DNA from: Triatoma infestans
Taxonomy: Eukaryota > Arthropoda > Insecta > Hemiptera > Reduviidae
Direction: 5' to 3'
Assembly (NCBI GenBank): GCA_011037195.1
Contig: JAAEAF010014394.1
Location: 62,001-126,000, forward strand
DNA: 64,000 nt
The notes beneath the pieces were generated by a model. The model searched no databases. It was given only the letters and a program-made list of their open reading frames with translations, and had not been told where the DNA came from. Shown piece by piece: positions 1 to 11,815 of this stretch (the stretch's first letter is position 1; every line of letters starts with the position of its first letter). The position numbers and the translations under genes are program-made.

Positions 1-660
1 AGGTGTGAGGGGCGGTGTTTCAGCAGATTTGTTTCCCCTTGATATTTATAGTGATTGGGTGCCAGGCAACACAAGCTTGCCCTTCAAATCACCACCACTC
101 AATGAATGAATGAGTGTAATTGTAATACTACTTTAGGAGGTAAAGGGTGTGAGTGGTTCACGAGCATATTTTGTTTTCCCTTGATATTTTATAGTGATTG
201 GTTGTCAAGGCAACACAAGCTGCCCTTCAAATCACCACCTCAATGAATGAATGAGTGTAATTGTAATACTACTTTAGGAGGGAAAGGGTGTGAGTGTTTC
301 ACAGCAGATTTGTTTCCCCTTGATATTTTATAGTGTTTGGGTGCCAAGGCAACACAAGCTGCCCCTCAAATCACCACCTCAATGAATGAATAAGTGTAAT
401 TGTAATAACTACTTTAGGAGAGAAAGTGTGTGAGTGTTTCACAGCAGATTTGTTTCCCCTTGATATTTTATAGTGATTGGTTGTCAAGGCAACACAAGCT
501 GCCCCTCAAATCACCACCTCAATGAATGAATAAGTGTAATTGTAATAACTACTTTAGGAGAGAAGGGTGTGAGTGTTTCACAGCAGATTTGTTTCCCCTT
601 GATATTTTATAGTGATTGGTTGTCCGGGCAACGCAAGCTGGCTTCAAATCACCACGTCAA
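1..660. repeat. Tandem array, about 140-bp unit, 4.7 copies
   Basis: Units start near 3, 147, 288, 428 and 567, so the period is 139-144 bp. Each unit reads gtgtgagtgtttcacagcag, then a tract with gatattttatagtgattgg, a caaggcaacacaagctgcc block, caatgaatgaatgagtgtaa and actttaggagagaaag. The join between units recreates the gagaaag + gtgtgagtgtttcac end of family A, so the satellite seems to have grown from a family A end plus unrelated flank. The array may continue left of the window. Confidence 0.9.
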
Positions 661-891
661 TGAATACTGAATTCTTTTCTTTTAATGTCACGATCACCCT
701 CAGGACTAAATAACAATAAGTTAGGCCCTAAACGCCTTTTAATGGCATTCTTAATGGTGTCAGTAATAATTATAATTCGGGAGAGCAATAAAATAACCGG
801 TTATCTATAACCGGTTTCACGTAGAAATTATTAAAAATTGATTACAAGCATGTTTGCTGAGAGCTAGCACTCATAAATTGCCAACTCCGCA

Positions 892-1138
892 TTGATCATT
901 AGGAGAAACCGAGAAATGAATAACAGATACACTAATTCAACATTCAAACTAAATCGATTTGGTTGAGCAATAACTTGATTGACGTGTCAGGCGGGCGAAT
1001 GATGATGCGTAGAGGGGGCTACATTTCTCTCTTTGGTGGGAGACCTTATAATTGATTCTTCCATCAAGGATAGGTATTAAGTGTGTGAAACATCGCAAAA
1101 ATATAGAAACTCCTTGTTGTCAAGCTACCATATTTTTT
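892..1138 (+). repeat. Approx. 250-bp repeat, third copy of a segment found in both inverted arms
   Basis: It matches 7540-7800 and, inverted, 17043-17303. Shared landmarks are ttgatcattag, aaatcgatttggttgagcaa, gtcaggcgggcgaatgatga and ttgattcttccatcaaggat. This copy is more diverged from the arm copies than they are from each other, so it is an older dispersed repeat and not part of the recent duplication. I see no protein motif. Its class is unknown. It directly abuts a family A start at 1140. Confidence 0.75.
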
Positions 1139-1139
1139 C

Positions 1140-2060
1140 ACTTTCTATTACTAATTGATCCTGTCAGATTTTTCGAAATTGAGTTTCACCGGAAATCCAC
1201 GTTATTGAGATCGCCTGAGTCCAAAAAAGTGATTTTTAGGAAATGGTCTGTTTCTGTAAGTGAACGAAATATCTCAAAAATGAATAGTTCCAGGAAGCTC
1301 AAACTTGGTATTCCGTATACCACCGGGTACTAGACATAAGATCTCGGACAAAATTCATCAACCGGAAGTAGAGTTTTGTAACTATCTCGAAAATAACTCA
1401 AACGATATCAACTAACATATAAAGAGATCTTTTATTTGAAACATTTCTCCGCGAAAATTCATTTAAGGGTACTTTGGGAGGAGGGGAGGGGTTAGGTTTT
1501 CCTCTGGAGTGCTATTTCTGTTTATTACACATTTTTATCATCCAAATAATATTATTAAAATTAAATATATTATTGAAATTCCAGGTTTGAAGAAAATCGA
1601 ATGACCGGAAGTGTGTTATTACTGAAAAGTATTTTTCAGTTTTCTGCTATTTCCTCTAAAACGGCTGCAACGATTTTCTTTGACGTAAGTCATTTAAGGG
1701 GGCTTTCGGGAGAGTAGTGGAGTTATGTTTTCTTCTAAAGAGCTATTTCAATTTATTATATAATTGTATTATCTAAATAACATTAATTACAATTAAATAT
1801 GTTTTCGAAATTCCGAGTTTGAAGAAAATCGGACGACAGGAGGTGCGGTTTTACTGAACAGTTTTGTCAGTGTCCGCGATTTTTTCCATAAAAACACCGA
1901 CGAATTCATTAAATTTGTTACACTAACTGTGAATATAGAGATCACTTTAGTTTGAAACTTTGTTCCGAGAAATTCATTTAATGAAGTTTGGGGGGGGGGA
2001 GTAGTTTATGCTTTTCTCCAAAAGAGTCATTTTATTAGGATAGAAGTTTCACACCAGATT
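1140..2060 (+). mobile_element. Family A element, near full length
   Basis: It starts at ctttctattacta, followed by the diverged start block (gatcctgtcagatttttcg, gagtttcaccggaaatcc, gagtccaaaaaagtg). It contains internal modules marked by ccggaag, aaaacggctgcaacgatttt, catttaagggggc and gttatgttttc, and ends with agtttcacaccagatttt. About 920 bp. There is no coding capacity, and short open frames in it are incidental. The family looks non-autonomous, and no transposase partner is visible in the window. Confidence 0.75.
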
Positions 2061-2400
2061 TTGCTTTTAACAGATTTGTTGTTATTGTTGTTTCTGATCG
2101 GTTAACTGTGACGGTTACCCGTTCATGACAAAGCAGTCATTTAAATTTCACTGCTGAATTAGATAAACCTGGAGAAATACTTTGTTATATAGTCACTACT
2201 TGCATAGAATGGTGTCAGTAGGGAAAATAAAAGTCTATTTCCAAAGTTAAAGAAATGAAAAGAAACTCAGAACTCATATTTTAGCTTTTCACAGAGAGAA
2301 AATCAATCCATTTTCATAGTTATGTCAGATGTGTCGGGAATTGATTTATTATTCGTAGTGGAGGCAGGCTATGAATTATGTAATTTGAAATGCACCTGAG

Positions 2401-2790
2401 AGGGGCCGTAGCCACCGCTCCCCTTATAACTTCCAAAAATTAATTTTCCCCCAAAAAATGTTGTAAGAGTTACATGAATGTGTAAAGACAAGCCGAAATT
2501 AAAAGGAAATCGTTGGAGTCTTTTTCGAGAAAAACAAGGAAAACTGAAAAAAGAAGAAAATGATCAGTAAAATGGCCTTCGGTTTGATGGATTTTGACCG
2601 GGAAACTTCAGACCACATGGTTCTGCCAAAACGTACTATCAAGTGTGAGCTCCTGCAATTTTTATGTTTTTGAGATATTTTGTTGTGTACTTGAAGCACA
2701 CACATACTCACAGTCCATTCACTAAAAACTATTTTCCATTTTCAGGTTCAAAACATGTATTTACAGTGAAAATTTAATTTCGAAATTGTA
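2401..2790 (-). repeat. Family A fragment, reverse orientation
   Basis: It reads in reverse through the start half of family A: aaaatcgttggagtc, gaaaaactgaaaaaag, a diverged cggtttgatggattttgacc, the tttttgagatattttgttg block and cacacacatactcac, ending near the start block at about 2790. It lacks the terminal hairpin. Confidence 0.55.
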
Positions 2791-3749
2791 GCTCCTTTTG
2801 CGGCCTCAGAGAAAGTAAGCAAATTCAACTAGAGTTGAAAAATGCACTAAGAAAAGTCGTGTGAATATGTCACACCAGATGATTTTGTTCATAGTACTAT
2901 TTGCCATCTTTATAAAGAAAACAAACTCGGCATTGTTTGTTATTTGAGTAAGAAGGCGTGAATTGGCAGGATGATGCGCGGTGCCAAATGTTGATTTGGA
3001 TAACATTGTGACGACAGTAGTTCTCAGCACATATCGTCAGCTGCTAGCTGTGGGATATTTCATCAGTTATCTACTGCTATAATTTGATGTTTCAATTTAA
3101 TAATTGCAGTTCCATAAATAAACAAAAACAAAAAAAAGCTCTTCAATAAAGTGATGAATGAGTGGTGGTTGCTAAGGGTAGCGTAGGGGTTGCCATGGTG
3201 CCGCATGTTCTTCTAAGTGTAGTATTGAAAGAAAAGAGTGGGTTCAATTAATCGATGTTACCGTAGGTCATGTTCAATATGGATGCGATCAGAATCCTCA
3301 GTCGACTGTACTACTGTTTAACAATGGTCTCTTCCGCAAATGGTTCTAACTTTCTCTCAGTACTGCACGAGAAAGTAAAGCGATCGTCTGTCAAATTGTT
3401 GAATTTTATTTTCACTAGGAAATGGGTTCTCTAATATATGAGAAAATTGTTCTTATCGAAAAATATGCGTGCATGCGCGCTTATTTAAACATGCCACAGA
3501 GATACAATCTGAAAAATGAATATTTATAGCAAGTTCGAACTTGATTATTCCTTCATATGTTACCAAGGTTTCCGTCATAATCCCTGTTTTACTTTTCACT
3601 TTTTCGCGCTTTATTGGAAAATGATTCCTACGATTTTCTCAAATTTTGCACACTAACTACACACACAATAGCTTAAAACATATTTCTAGGGAAATTGCTT
3701 TTTGCAGGAAACTGGCGGAGGGAAGTTGCATGGTTAGGCTTTTTTATTA
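2791..3749. other. No recognisable gene
   Basis: AT-rich sequence without a convincing reading frame. Short traces of family A-like wording appear near 3600-3720 (cgattttctcaaattttgc, actacacacacaatagc). Nothing else could be assigned. Confidence 0.5.
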
Positions 3750-4050
3750 CTTTCTCTTACTCCTAGTAAGAGGAAGTATTGTAATCGTATCAAATTTTTG
3801 ATATCGAGATTTCACCAGAAATATCCCTTTTGACGTCCACTGAGTCCAAAAAGGTGGTTTTTAGATTTAGTTATTTTTTTGGAATCGTTTGGGAAAAATG
3901 CGATTGATTTTTGCCGAAATCTTAGCTACACCATTCGCTAAAAGATTTTTTTTGTTTTCTGGGGACCTCGAAAGCATTATTTCCATTAAAACTCGATATT
4001 GAAAATCTGACACGATCGCAATACTTCCTCCAACAGCGCAAGAGAAAATA
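3750..4050. mobile_element. Fold-back pair of family A starts (about 300 bp)
   Basis: The left end reads tttctcttactcctagtaag and aggaagtattgtaatcg in plus orientation. The right end reads the same block in reverse (cacgatcgcaatacttcctc ... agagaaaat). Each arm is roughly 110 bp and includes the start hairpin, the tcaaattttt/atatcgag block and the aaaaaggtggttttta block. The whole could fold into a stem. It may be a small inverted-repeat derivative of family A or two copies joined start to start. Confidence 0.65.
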
Positions 4051-4432
4051 AAACAAAAATACCATAAGTTGCAGTAAAATATATGTAAAAGAATGATAAG
4101 AGTTTTTCGATGACACATTCTACAAATCATTATTATAATGAATGTTTTATAAAGGTTGTATTTAGTACAAAGAATTTCAAATTTATTGTTTTCTCTTGTA
4201 AATTAATTTTGAAATTAATCTATGGTATATTGTATGAAATATTACAGGAGTGAAGAAGTACTGGACCGATGTAAATATTAAAAAACAAATATTTACACTC
4301 TATATCTAGAAATAATTTGTGGATAGTATGTATTTGAATAACTGCTGTTTTATTGTTTTTTTTACTTTTTAAACAAAACCTATATCGTTGTATTTCATGC
4401 TGAACTAATATTGACATCATCTTTTATTACAT
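4051..4432. other. No recognisable gene
   Basis: AT-rich. No homology recognised and no frame longer than background. Confidence 0.4.
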
Positions 4433-5180
4433 CTAACTAAATATAAACAAATGAAAAAACATTGCATAGTTATCATCCGGTTGATGGGTGGGGGGAAATA
4501 GTTGAACACTTTCAGCCAGTGTTGCACAAACAAGAGATTTTCTCCGCATAGAGTAAACGCCTAGGCCGGTAATAAAAGGTTCATCATGGCCCTGTACTAA
4601 GTTAATTTCCACCTCATAATTAAACATAGGTTTATCACAATTAAGATAATTATCAACTAGACAACTGATTTTTTATCAATCTGACTTAAATTTTGATTTA
4701 TAATTACTTCTGGTTCATTTAAAACTTGGTTATTATCCATCATCATCATCAATGATGATATTCATTTTTAAAATTTTATTTTTGGATCTATAGATTCAAA
4801 TACTTCAACAGATTTTTCATTAGCTAATATTATAAGGTCCTTATCAAAAATTATACAAAATTTTGGTTTAGAGATAAAATCTGTACGAAGTAAGCAAAAA
4901 AGGAATACCAAATAACAAATAACAAGTTATATCAACTTTTACATTGCAAGAAATGACATTACTTTGAGTACTGAATTTACCTAACACATTTAACTTAGAC
5001 TTATTGATTCCTTCAAAGTTTAGATCATTGATGCCTAAAGGTGATATAGATTTGGGTTCTACGATTTTAGATCCAATTAAAGATATTCCTGACCCCAAAT
5101 CAATAAAAGCATTTACTATGTTTTGAAGTTTATTGGCCACTATATCTGGAATACCGTGTACCATGTATTGGAGGAGTACA
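4433..5180 (-). pseudogene. Retropepsin-like fragment of an LTR retrotransposon pol
   Basis: On the minus strand a frame reads HGIPDIVANKLQNIVNAF, then IDLGSGISLIGSKI, which resembles the D-T/S-G active-site region of retroviral-type aspartic proteases (here D-L-G-S). Downstream, YLLFGIPFLL resembles the hydrophobic ILG-D-F-L block near the end of such proteases. The frame then shifts, and a further open segment continues to about 4433 without a motif I can name. The normal role of such an enzyme is cutting a Gag-Pol polyprotein. This fragment lacks start, flanking domains and frame. The part at about 4953-5158 is identical by eye to the copies in the two inverted arms. Retropepsin identity is an inference from two short motifs. 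Confidence 0.55.
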
Positions 5181-7539
5181 TCCGTTTCGATGCAAACCTG
5201 TAGCTGATAGCTCCTTCCTCGCTTAAAAATAATGTTGTAGTGTTTCTCCTTGTCTTAATGTTCTTTCACTTAATAGATGATGTAGTTCAGCACTGTACAA
5301 CCTTTGCGAGAATTTTTTCAGGAGAGCAGCTTTCAATTTTTTATAGGAACACAAATTTCTTTCTTTCACTCAGTATAAAAGTGTTTGCCACACCAGATAC
5401 AGATCTTTTAGGAAAAATGAATTTTTCTAAAACCTTCATCTTAAGCTTATAGATCTAAAGTGCTACTTGTATGCAATGTACGGTGCATCCATCTATACAA
5501 TACTCGTATTAAGACAAGTGAATTTCGTTGCTAAAATCCCGTTTAAGAAAATTTGTCAGAATTATACAAATTATAAGAGGAAGGGTGTAGTGTATCAGCA
5601 CACCAGATTCCGGATATTAAATAGATCCCCACATAGTATTGACACCTGAATTCTGACTATAGCGTTCGTACGGAAGGTTGGAGTGTGGCATTACAAGACT
5701 AGATAACAGTGCAACCTGTCGGGTCACTAGACCTTTTCTCTTATCACTGATAACTTAGCAAAGCTTAAGATCTCTGTGAAGTCACACTTGTTGTGTTGTA
5801 GTATTAAAGTTTATCACAAGGAAATAAGAATGCACAAAAATTGCAACATTTCTGATAACTTAATTCTACTTTGTTGAATATGTGGATGGGTGCGCAATGC
5901 TGGATAACATCTAGTATTTATCCGTCGTAGTTCCTGCCCGGTTTCGGATTTTCATCCGTCAGAGCAAATTCACCAAGTTCATGTAGAGAGTTCATTTCAA
6001 TGCAATGTTTCTGTTACTGTCACACTTGTTGGTTTGTTCAATCCAACAAAATCGGTTATTTGGAATTGCGATGTACTAAATAGTTCTTGAGTTTTCCAGA
6101 ATTCTGTGGAAAACGATTTTCTCTATACATGGGTATTCTATCCGCACCTATATAAACACTTTTCCTTTAAACTTTTTTTAAGACAAATAGCTTGAAAATG
6201 GTTATCGAGGGGGGCATAGAATTTGATTTAACTCTAAGTTGCACGACAGTATTTTTTGAACTTGGTGATATGCAGTCACGAGGTCAGTAATCTAGTCATA
6301 CATAGTGCCTGGCGTCTCCTAAAAACTAACACCTAATGTGCGACTTCACCCTCTCTGTTACAACTCAACGTTTAGTAAAGCTCCAGAATTGAAGACAATT
6401 GTAACAATTACACTAAATGAAAGCAGTTTTCGGGCAAGCCTTAAGTTCTACTTTGGGTGTGATAGACAGAGAGATTAGCAAGTTCTTCATTACCTAATTA
6501 ATAATAATAACTTTATAAATCGAAGGACTAGATAGGCACTGGAACCCAGCACAGTCCTCTTCGTCTAGCCAATTGTTTACGCCTCTTCTCCCGGAACTAT
6601 CTGGCTTAAGTTCCAGATTGTTGTATTTTGGGTTGTAGTATGAGTGTAACATACAGTCCAATCATCGTTAGAAATATGATAATACAGTTGATGCGTCATG
6701 ATTTTGGGTAAAATCGACCAGACACAAGTACATCGGTTTTTGTGTTAATTATGTATTTTTTTTTTTTCTGTCAGTGCACAGATAAAATCAATTACACAAT
6801 CGCGAATTTCAGCAGTTGGGATAATGGAAACTTATGTGAGTATTTCAAACAAATAATGATGCACAGTTGTACAAGACCCCCAGTCGGCGCATGGTGACAT
6901 GATCAGCAGCTTGCCGGGGTCACACATACTTTCACTGTTCGTTCATTATATTCTACATCATTGTTGTTTCGTTTATTTGCATCCCATAATTGGTGCAGCT
7001 CGCAGGAGTCATTAGTGAACCAGTAATATCCCTGTGCCCACCAATCTGAGATGCAACAAGCATGAATATTGCAAAAAATAGCCCCTTAACGCTTCTAAAA
7101 TTAGAATAATGAATACGCATCGGACTGGGGTATAATGATCAGTGGAGCCCCTCCGAAGGGTTGAACCCTCTGCAGTTGAGCTTTGGAAATTGTCCTTTCT
7201 ACTTACTAATAATCTTTCGTCCAGCCATTAACGGGAAACAGTAATTTGTAAGAAAAACCTTAATTTGCTTTTATATTCTCACTCTCTCAGGTACCAGGTG
7301 TTCCAGGTCAAGTGAAAAGACCAATTAAAGAAAATCAGTAGCTACAACATTGCTGAACGGTGAGTAACGTGGACCGGCAGCTGAGATGTATTATGGTACT
7401 GGATTCGATTTCTGGTCTTTGCCTTGGATTTTATTTGATGTATTAATATAAGTAATAAAGTATGTTTCCTATCTGCCTGTGTCCAACACATCTGATCGCA
7501 AATTCTTCTTTCATTAGTTCATTCTTCTCTCAATTCATC

Positions 7540-7800
7540 TTGATCATTAGGTGCATCCGAGAAATGAATAACACAAATACACTTATTCAACATTCAAATT
7601 AAATCGATTTGGTTGAGCAATAACCTGATTGACGCGTCAGGCGGGCGAATGATGATGCGTAGATTGGGCAACATTTCTCTTTCTGGTGGGAGACCTTAAA
7701 ATTGATTCTTCCATCAAGGATAGATATTAAGGTGTGAAACATCGCGAAAATCTGGAAACTCCTTGTTGTAAGTTCCCAGTTCAAGCTACCATATTTTTTT
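7540..7800 (+). repeat. Approx. 250-bp repeat (left arm copy)
   Basis: Same repeat as 892-1138, here with a 12-bp extra stretch (gtaagttcccag) before tcaagctaccata. The inverted copy is 17043-17303. Confidence 0.75.
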
Positions 7801-8090
7801 ACTTAAAAAGAAACATTATAATATAAAAACAAAAATAATAATATATATAAAGGGGGGGGGGAAGGGAAGGAAAAGAAGAAGAAAACAAAAATTTAATTAT
7901 ATAACGTTTATTTTATTATAAATTAATTATATTTAAATATTTAAATTAATTATATAACAAATAAAACAAAGAAGAAAAGAAAGAGAAAATGAAGTAAAGA
8001 AGTTTTTGTTTATTGATATGAAAGATTAAAAAAAAAAGGTATTAAGTTTCTATATTACTTTTGTGTACATCAAATTAATTATTAAAAATG
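7801..8090. repeat. Low-complexity A/G- and A/T-rich tract
   Basis: It contains a run of nine or ten G (about 7851-7860), AG-rich stretches and ttaattatatttaaat-type AT tracts. It is mirrored at about 16753-17042 in the other arm. No gene. Confidence 0.7.
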
Positions 8091-8335
8091 TATTAGCAAG
8101 TTGTAAGTATTATTATCTTGGTAAATATCTTGGTAACTTTGAGTACTGAATTTACCTAACACATTTAACTTAGACTTATTGATTCCTTCAAAGTTTAGAT
8201 CATTGATGCCTAAAGGTGATATAGATTTGGGTTCTACGATTTTAGATCCAATTAAAGATATTCCTGACCCCAAATCAATAAAAGCATTTACTATGTTTTG
8301 AAGTTTATTGGCCACTATATCTGGAATACCGTGTC
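8082..8335 (-). pseudogene. Retropepsin-like fragment interrupted by an LTR (left arm)
   Basis: The minus strand reads GIPDIVANKLQN, IDLGSGISLIGSKI and LNVLGKFSTQS, identical over about 205 bp to the copy at about 4953-5158. It then diverges into unrelated sequence after FSTQS, where the outside copy continues. The upstream side is cut by the LTR ending at 8340. So the arm carries a protease piece truncated on both sides. Confidence 0.55.
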
Positions 8336-8339
8336 ACAT

Positions 8340-8736
8340 TGCAACGTTTTTCCCTCTAAACTAGCTACTGCAGCTAGTTTTAACTGGGTTCGTATAGATA
8401 AAATACTCTAAACTTCAATAAAGAAAACACCAATTTATTGTTATACACAATAAATTACATAATACAACACTTAATAATAATTACTTCAGAGTTTAAACTA
8501 CACAAGTTCACTTTGTTCACTTTTTATACACTTTCCACAAACGTACACTTCGTTTGTAACTGAAAAACTCTTTCAACTCTCTGCGGTCCCACTATTTATA
8601 CCGGTGGAGAATCTTCTAGAATCTTCTCAATCCTTCCAGAGATTACTAGAGCGCGTCGCCAGCGCTTCCTAGCGGCCACTAAGAGAACTTGAGGTTCCTA
8701 CTTCCTCTCCTAGATGGCACCACTGGCTGCGTTACA
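8340..8736 (-). mobile_element. Ty3/Gypsy-type 3' LTR (left arm copy)
   Basis: Mirror of the LTR at 16107-16503, read on the minus strand: starts tgtaacgcag and ends aaaacgttgca. It has a tataaatagtggg promoter-like box and an aataaattgg polyadenylation-like signal. It lies just downstream of the integrase tail, as expected for a 3' LTR. Confidence 0.7.
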
Positions 8737-8752
8737 CTGCTTTCCTCTCAGA

Positions 8753-8990
8753 TCTATTCGTCCCGAACAGAAACATCGCTGGTGACGTAAGGCAGTAACC
8801 GGTCCAGATGTACGACCTTCATTTTGGATCTGGGCGTCCATTGGATTCGGTACACCAGGACGTTGAGCCTTGAGATGATTGTGTAAGGTCCTTCCCAATC
8901 GTTTTGAAGTTTTGCGGACCTTCCCTTCTTCCGTACCGGATTATACAGCCATACCTTCTCGCCTTCCTGGAATATCCTTCCGCTGACCCG
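8753..8990 (-). pseudogene. Ty3/Gypsy integrase C-terminal (GPY/F) fragment (left arm)
   Basis: The minus-strand frame carries FQEGEKVWLYNPVRKKG, then WEGPYTII and KVVHLDRLLPY. This is the typical end of Ty3/Gypsy integrases, with the GPY/F chromatin-reading module. Only the last 80 or so residues remain. Upstream sequence changes to family A, so the catalytic integrase core, reverse transcriptase and Gag are absent. The right-arm copy differs by about two bases in this stretch. Confidence 0.8.
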
Positions 8991-9059
8991 TAGATCGTAC
9001 CCTCCTGGTTTTTCTTATAACTTAAAACTTCTTCTATAAAATTTCGAATTTCTTTCATT

Positions 9060-9458
9060 GTATATAGGTGGTAAAACCATACAATATACTGAAGTGGTAC
9101 TTTAGAGGCAAGCTTAACGCTACTATTCCCTTAGGAATCCACAAATAACCAAATGTTCCAAGGAAAATATTTAGTAAAAGTTATTATTTATTTACTAATT
9201 TAAAGAAAAATCCAATGTAAAGTTGCACTTTGCGATTTTACCCGAAACCATCATGTCAGATGCGGTGGTAGTACCTAGACGGAATAGCAAGTTTGAGCTT
9301 CATGCGATTTTTCGTTTTTGAGGTATATTGTTCACACTCGCACCACTTGCTAAAAACATTTGTTTATACTCAGGGAACCTCACATTATATTACCGGTGAT
9401 ACTAAAATTCCAAAAATTGTATATGATCGCAGTACTTGCTCAGACAAGGGGTAAGAGA
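9060..9458 (-). repeat. Family A start half (left arm, inner end)
   Basis: In reverse it runs from tataggtggtaaaaccatac through tcgcaaagtgcaactttac, the gatgcggtggtagtacctagac block and the ttaccggtgatactaaaatt block to gatcgcagtacttgctc and ggggtaagaga at 9458. The end of the arm coincides with the hairpin end of family A. Confidence 0.7.
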
Positions 9459-9569
9459 GTATGTAAAAAGTACACCATCGCAAATATTTCTCGACCAGTC
9501 CGCTCAGGCTAAAAGCGGCAGTTTAAGACATACATTCTTGAATTAATATAAATTAAACAAACAAAAAAG

Positions 9570-10284
9570 TGTGGTGTGAAACACTCACACTACTTTCTCT
9601 TGCTGCAGTTCATAGAATTATAACTGACAAATTTTCTTCAAACCTTCATTTTCACTAAATGTTTGCTTTTCTTCGTTTTTATTTCGAGGGGAGAATGTAA
9701 ATGTAATAATAAAATGACTTGTTTAAAGGTAAGCGTAACTTCCTTACATCCAATAATACTTCTTTAAATTAACTTTCTCGGAAAAAGTTTTAAACAAAAC
9801 TTATAGGTCCCATATTCATAGTTAGTACGTCAAATTTAAAGATATCCGTCAGTGTCTTTATGGAGAAAACCCATTTTTTCAAACTCTAAATTTGGCAACA
9901 TATTTGATTCTAATTAATATTATTTAGAAATAGAATTGTGTAATAAGCGGAAATAGGTCTTTGTAAGAAAACATTAGATGGAGAACCTCGGCAAGGGATA
10001 GAGACAGCGGATAGCTGTGGTGGCTGAGGCTCAGGTCCTTCATGACTCACACTACTTTTTACATTATTCTCTTACCCCCCTTTTTCCCACTCAAAAGTAA
10101 CCCTTATGAAGGAGAATTTATTTATACAGCTACATGCTCCACTTAAATGTAGTAATATATGTAATAATTTATATTTTAATTTTCAAAAAAGAAAACAATG
10201 TATTAAAACGTAACTAAACACTGAATGAGTACAGTTACTATAAAGAAGAATCCAATATTCAAAACAAAACAAAACAAAACAAAA
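9570..10284 (-). mobile_element. Family A element, reverse, in the inverted-repeat spacer
   Basis: It opens with the reverse end hairpin gtgtgaaacactcacac and actttctcttgctgcagttc. Reverse internal modules follow (acccattttttcaaactc and others). Its start end has expanded into the 46-bp array that follows. Confidence 0.65.
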
Positions 10285-10608
10285 ATTTGACATGATTACA
10301 ATACTTGCTCTTACTACAGTAAAAGAAAGTAAATGACACGATTACAATACTTGCTCTTACTACAGTAAGAGAAAGTAAATGACACGATTACAATACTTGC
10401 TCTTACTACAGTAAGAGAAAGTAAATGATACGATTACAATACCTGCTCTTACTAACAGTAAGAGAAAGTAAATGACACGATTACAAAATACTTGCTCTTA
10501 CTACAGTAAGAGAAAGTAAATGACACGATTACAATACTTGCTCTTACTACATTAAGAGAAAGTAAATGACACGATTACAATACTTGCTCTTACTACAGTA
10601 AGAGAAAC
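10285..10608 (-). repeat. 46-bp tandem array made from the family A start
   Basis: Seven copies of agagaaagtaaatgacacga + ttacaatacttgctcttact + acagta, with a few single-base changes. In reverse complement each unit is the family A start: tactgtagtaag hairpin, agcaagtattgtaatcg and tgtcattt. Copies are head to tail. Confidence 0.9.
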
Positions 10609-10879
10609 TAATAAATAAAAATAAAAAAAGAATAATAAAAGTAGAAAATTGTCAACAATATTAATCACAAAACACAATAAAGATAAAAAAATAAATAAAT
10701 AAAACTGAAAATTACGGAAATCTATAACCAAATATTTTGTTTTTTATTTTACTTTACATACTCATATTTATATATTATTGTAAAATATGCTTTATTGTTT
10801 GGTGATTTTATGAGCTGAAATTTAAAAAATCTATTTTATTTAAAAATATTAAAACTTCTTTTAAATTGTTTTTCCAATT

Positions 10880-11815
10880 AACTGTTGATGAGTTACTGGC
10901 CAAGTCTGTCCGGTGCTCAGAATATACTTGACAAACGGTACTCTCTCTCTATCTAGAAGAGGGCAGTCATAAATAAGGTGATCGCAGTTCTGCAGACAAG
11001 TTGGATGACAGTTACAATTTGGTGATGTTTTTATTCCGGAACGATTTAAGTAAGTCTTACTTGCCCATGACCTGATAATACTTGGGTTAATCTTGCATTT
11101 GTCAATATTTTTGTTGATATTCTGTCCTGCCTGTTGGAAAGTACTTTTTTGTCTCTAACCCTTTTAGAGAGGATTGCCAAATAGATTGCCACTTTATAAT
11201 ATTGGAATTGAAAACAGTCTTTTTAAAATATGTTTTTGGGCACTTACGAAAAGTTAATGAAAGTGTAGAATCCTTGGCAGCTTCTTTAGCTAACTGGTCC
11301 GCTTCTTCATTTCCTTGCAACCCCGAATGACCTTTCACCCAGTCAAGGGTGATAGTGATACCCAACCTAATAACTTCTGCATTTTTTTCTTAATTTGCTC
11401 CACTAAATTTTCATGATTTTTGGGGTTGTTAGTGGAACACATAGCTACTAAACTGTCGGTCATGACTGCGAAGGTCTTCACAACCGAACGACTACCGGTA
11501 TTTTGCACCCATTCTATACTTTTTAGAATAGCCAGCTTTCTAGATTATTCGAGCAATATTTATACAGTCTATACTTCTCAGAATGTATCCTCCTTTCTCC
11601 ATCATAAACTACAAAAGCACATCCGACATTTTCTTCGCATTTGTTTCCATCGGTGTATATTGAATAATACTTTTGTAAGGTATATTGACTGGGATCAAAT
11701 GATTCTATTTGTACAATGTCTCCCGGATGCATCCATGTTTTAAAACCGATAGGAAAATCATATTCGATTCCCTCCATATCTACAACTGAATATCCTTTCG
11801 AAATCAAAAACATGT
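10880..11815 (-). pseudogene. RNase H domain and CCHC-like tail of LINE 1
   Basis: The minus strand shows YSIYTDGNKCEENVGCAF (first catalytic Asp in TDG), then a frameshift soon after YCSNN where related elements read QAE. A second open part has WVKGHSGLQGNEEADQL (last Asp), and below 11100 there is a tail with the pattern C-x-C...H-DHLIYDC. In intact LINEs this domain removes the RNA strand during target-primed reverse transcription. Here the second catalytic segment is destroyed by the frameshift. Confidence 0.8.

Larger units (their letters stand above)
5433..9458. repeat. Giant inverted repeat, left arm (about 4.03 kb)
   Basis: It pairs with 15385-19415 in reverse complement. The outermost match is ccttcatcttaagcttatag at 5433 against 19415. 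The innermost is ggggtaagaga ending at 9458 against 15385. Coordinate sums stay at 24848 outside and 24843 inside a 5-bp indel near 5878, so the arms are collinear. I saw only scattered differences (a cluster near 5634-5645, the 5-bp indel, single bases near 5684, 5797, 8855 and 9038). From outside in, the arm holds unassigned DNA, a short tract with an (ATT)n end near 6497, the 250-bp repeat (7540-7800), low-complexity DNA with a G run, the protease fragment, an LTR, the integrase tail and a family A start. Confidence 0.93.

Noticed and set aside
7362..7425. B-box-like ggattcgattt in the inverted arm (and its mirror near 17420-17480)
   Set aside because: No convincing A box or cloverleaf. 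The match is only partial.
10285..10608. CRISPR-like regular repeats
   Set aside because: Units are contiguous without unique spacers and derive from a transposon end, and the genome is eukaryotic.
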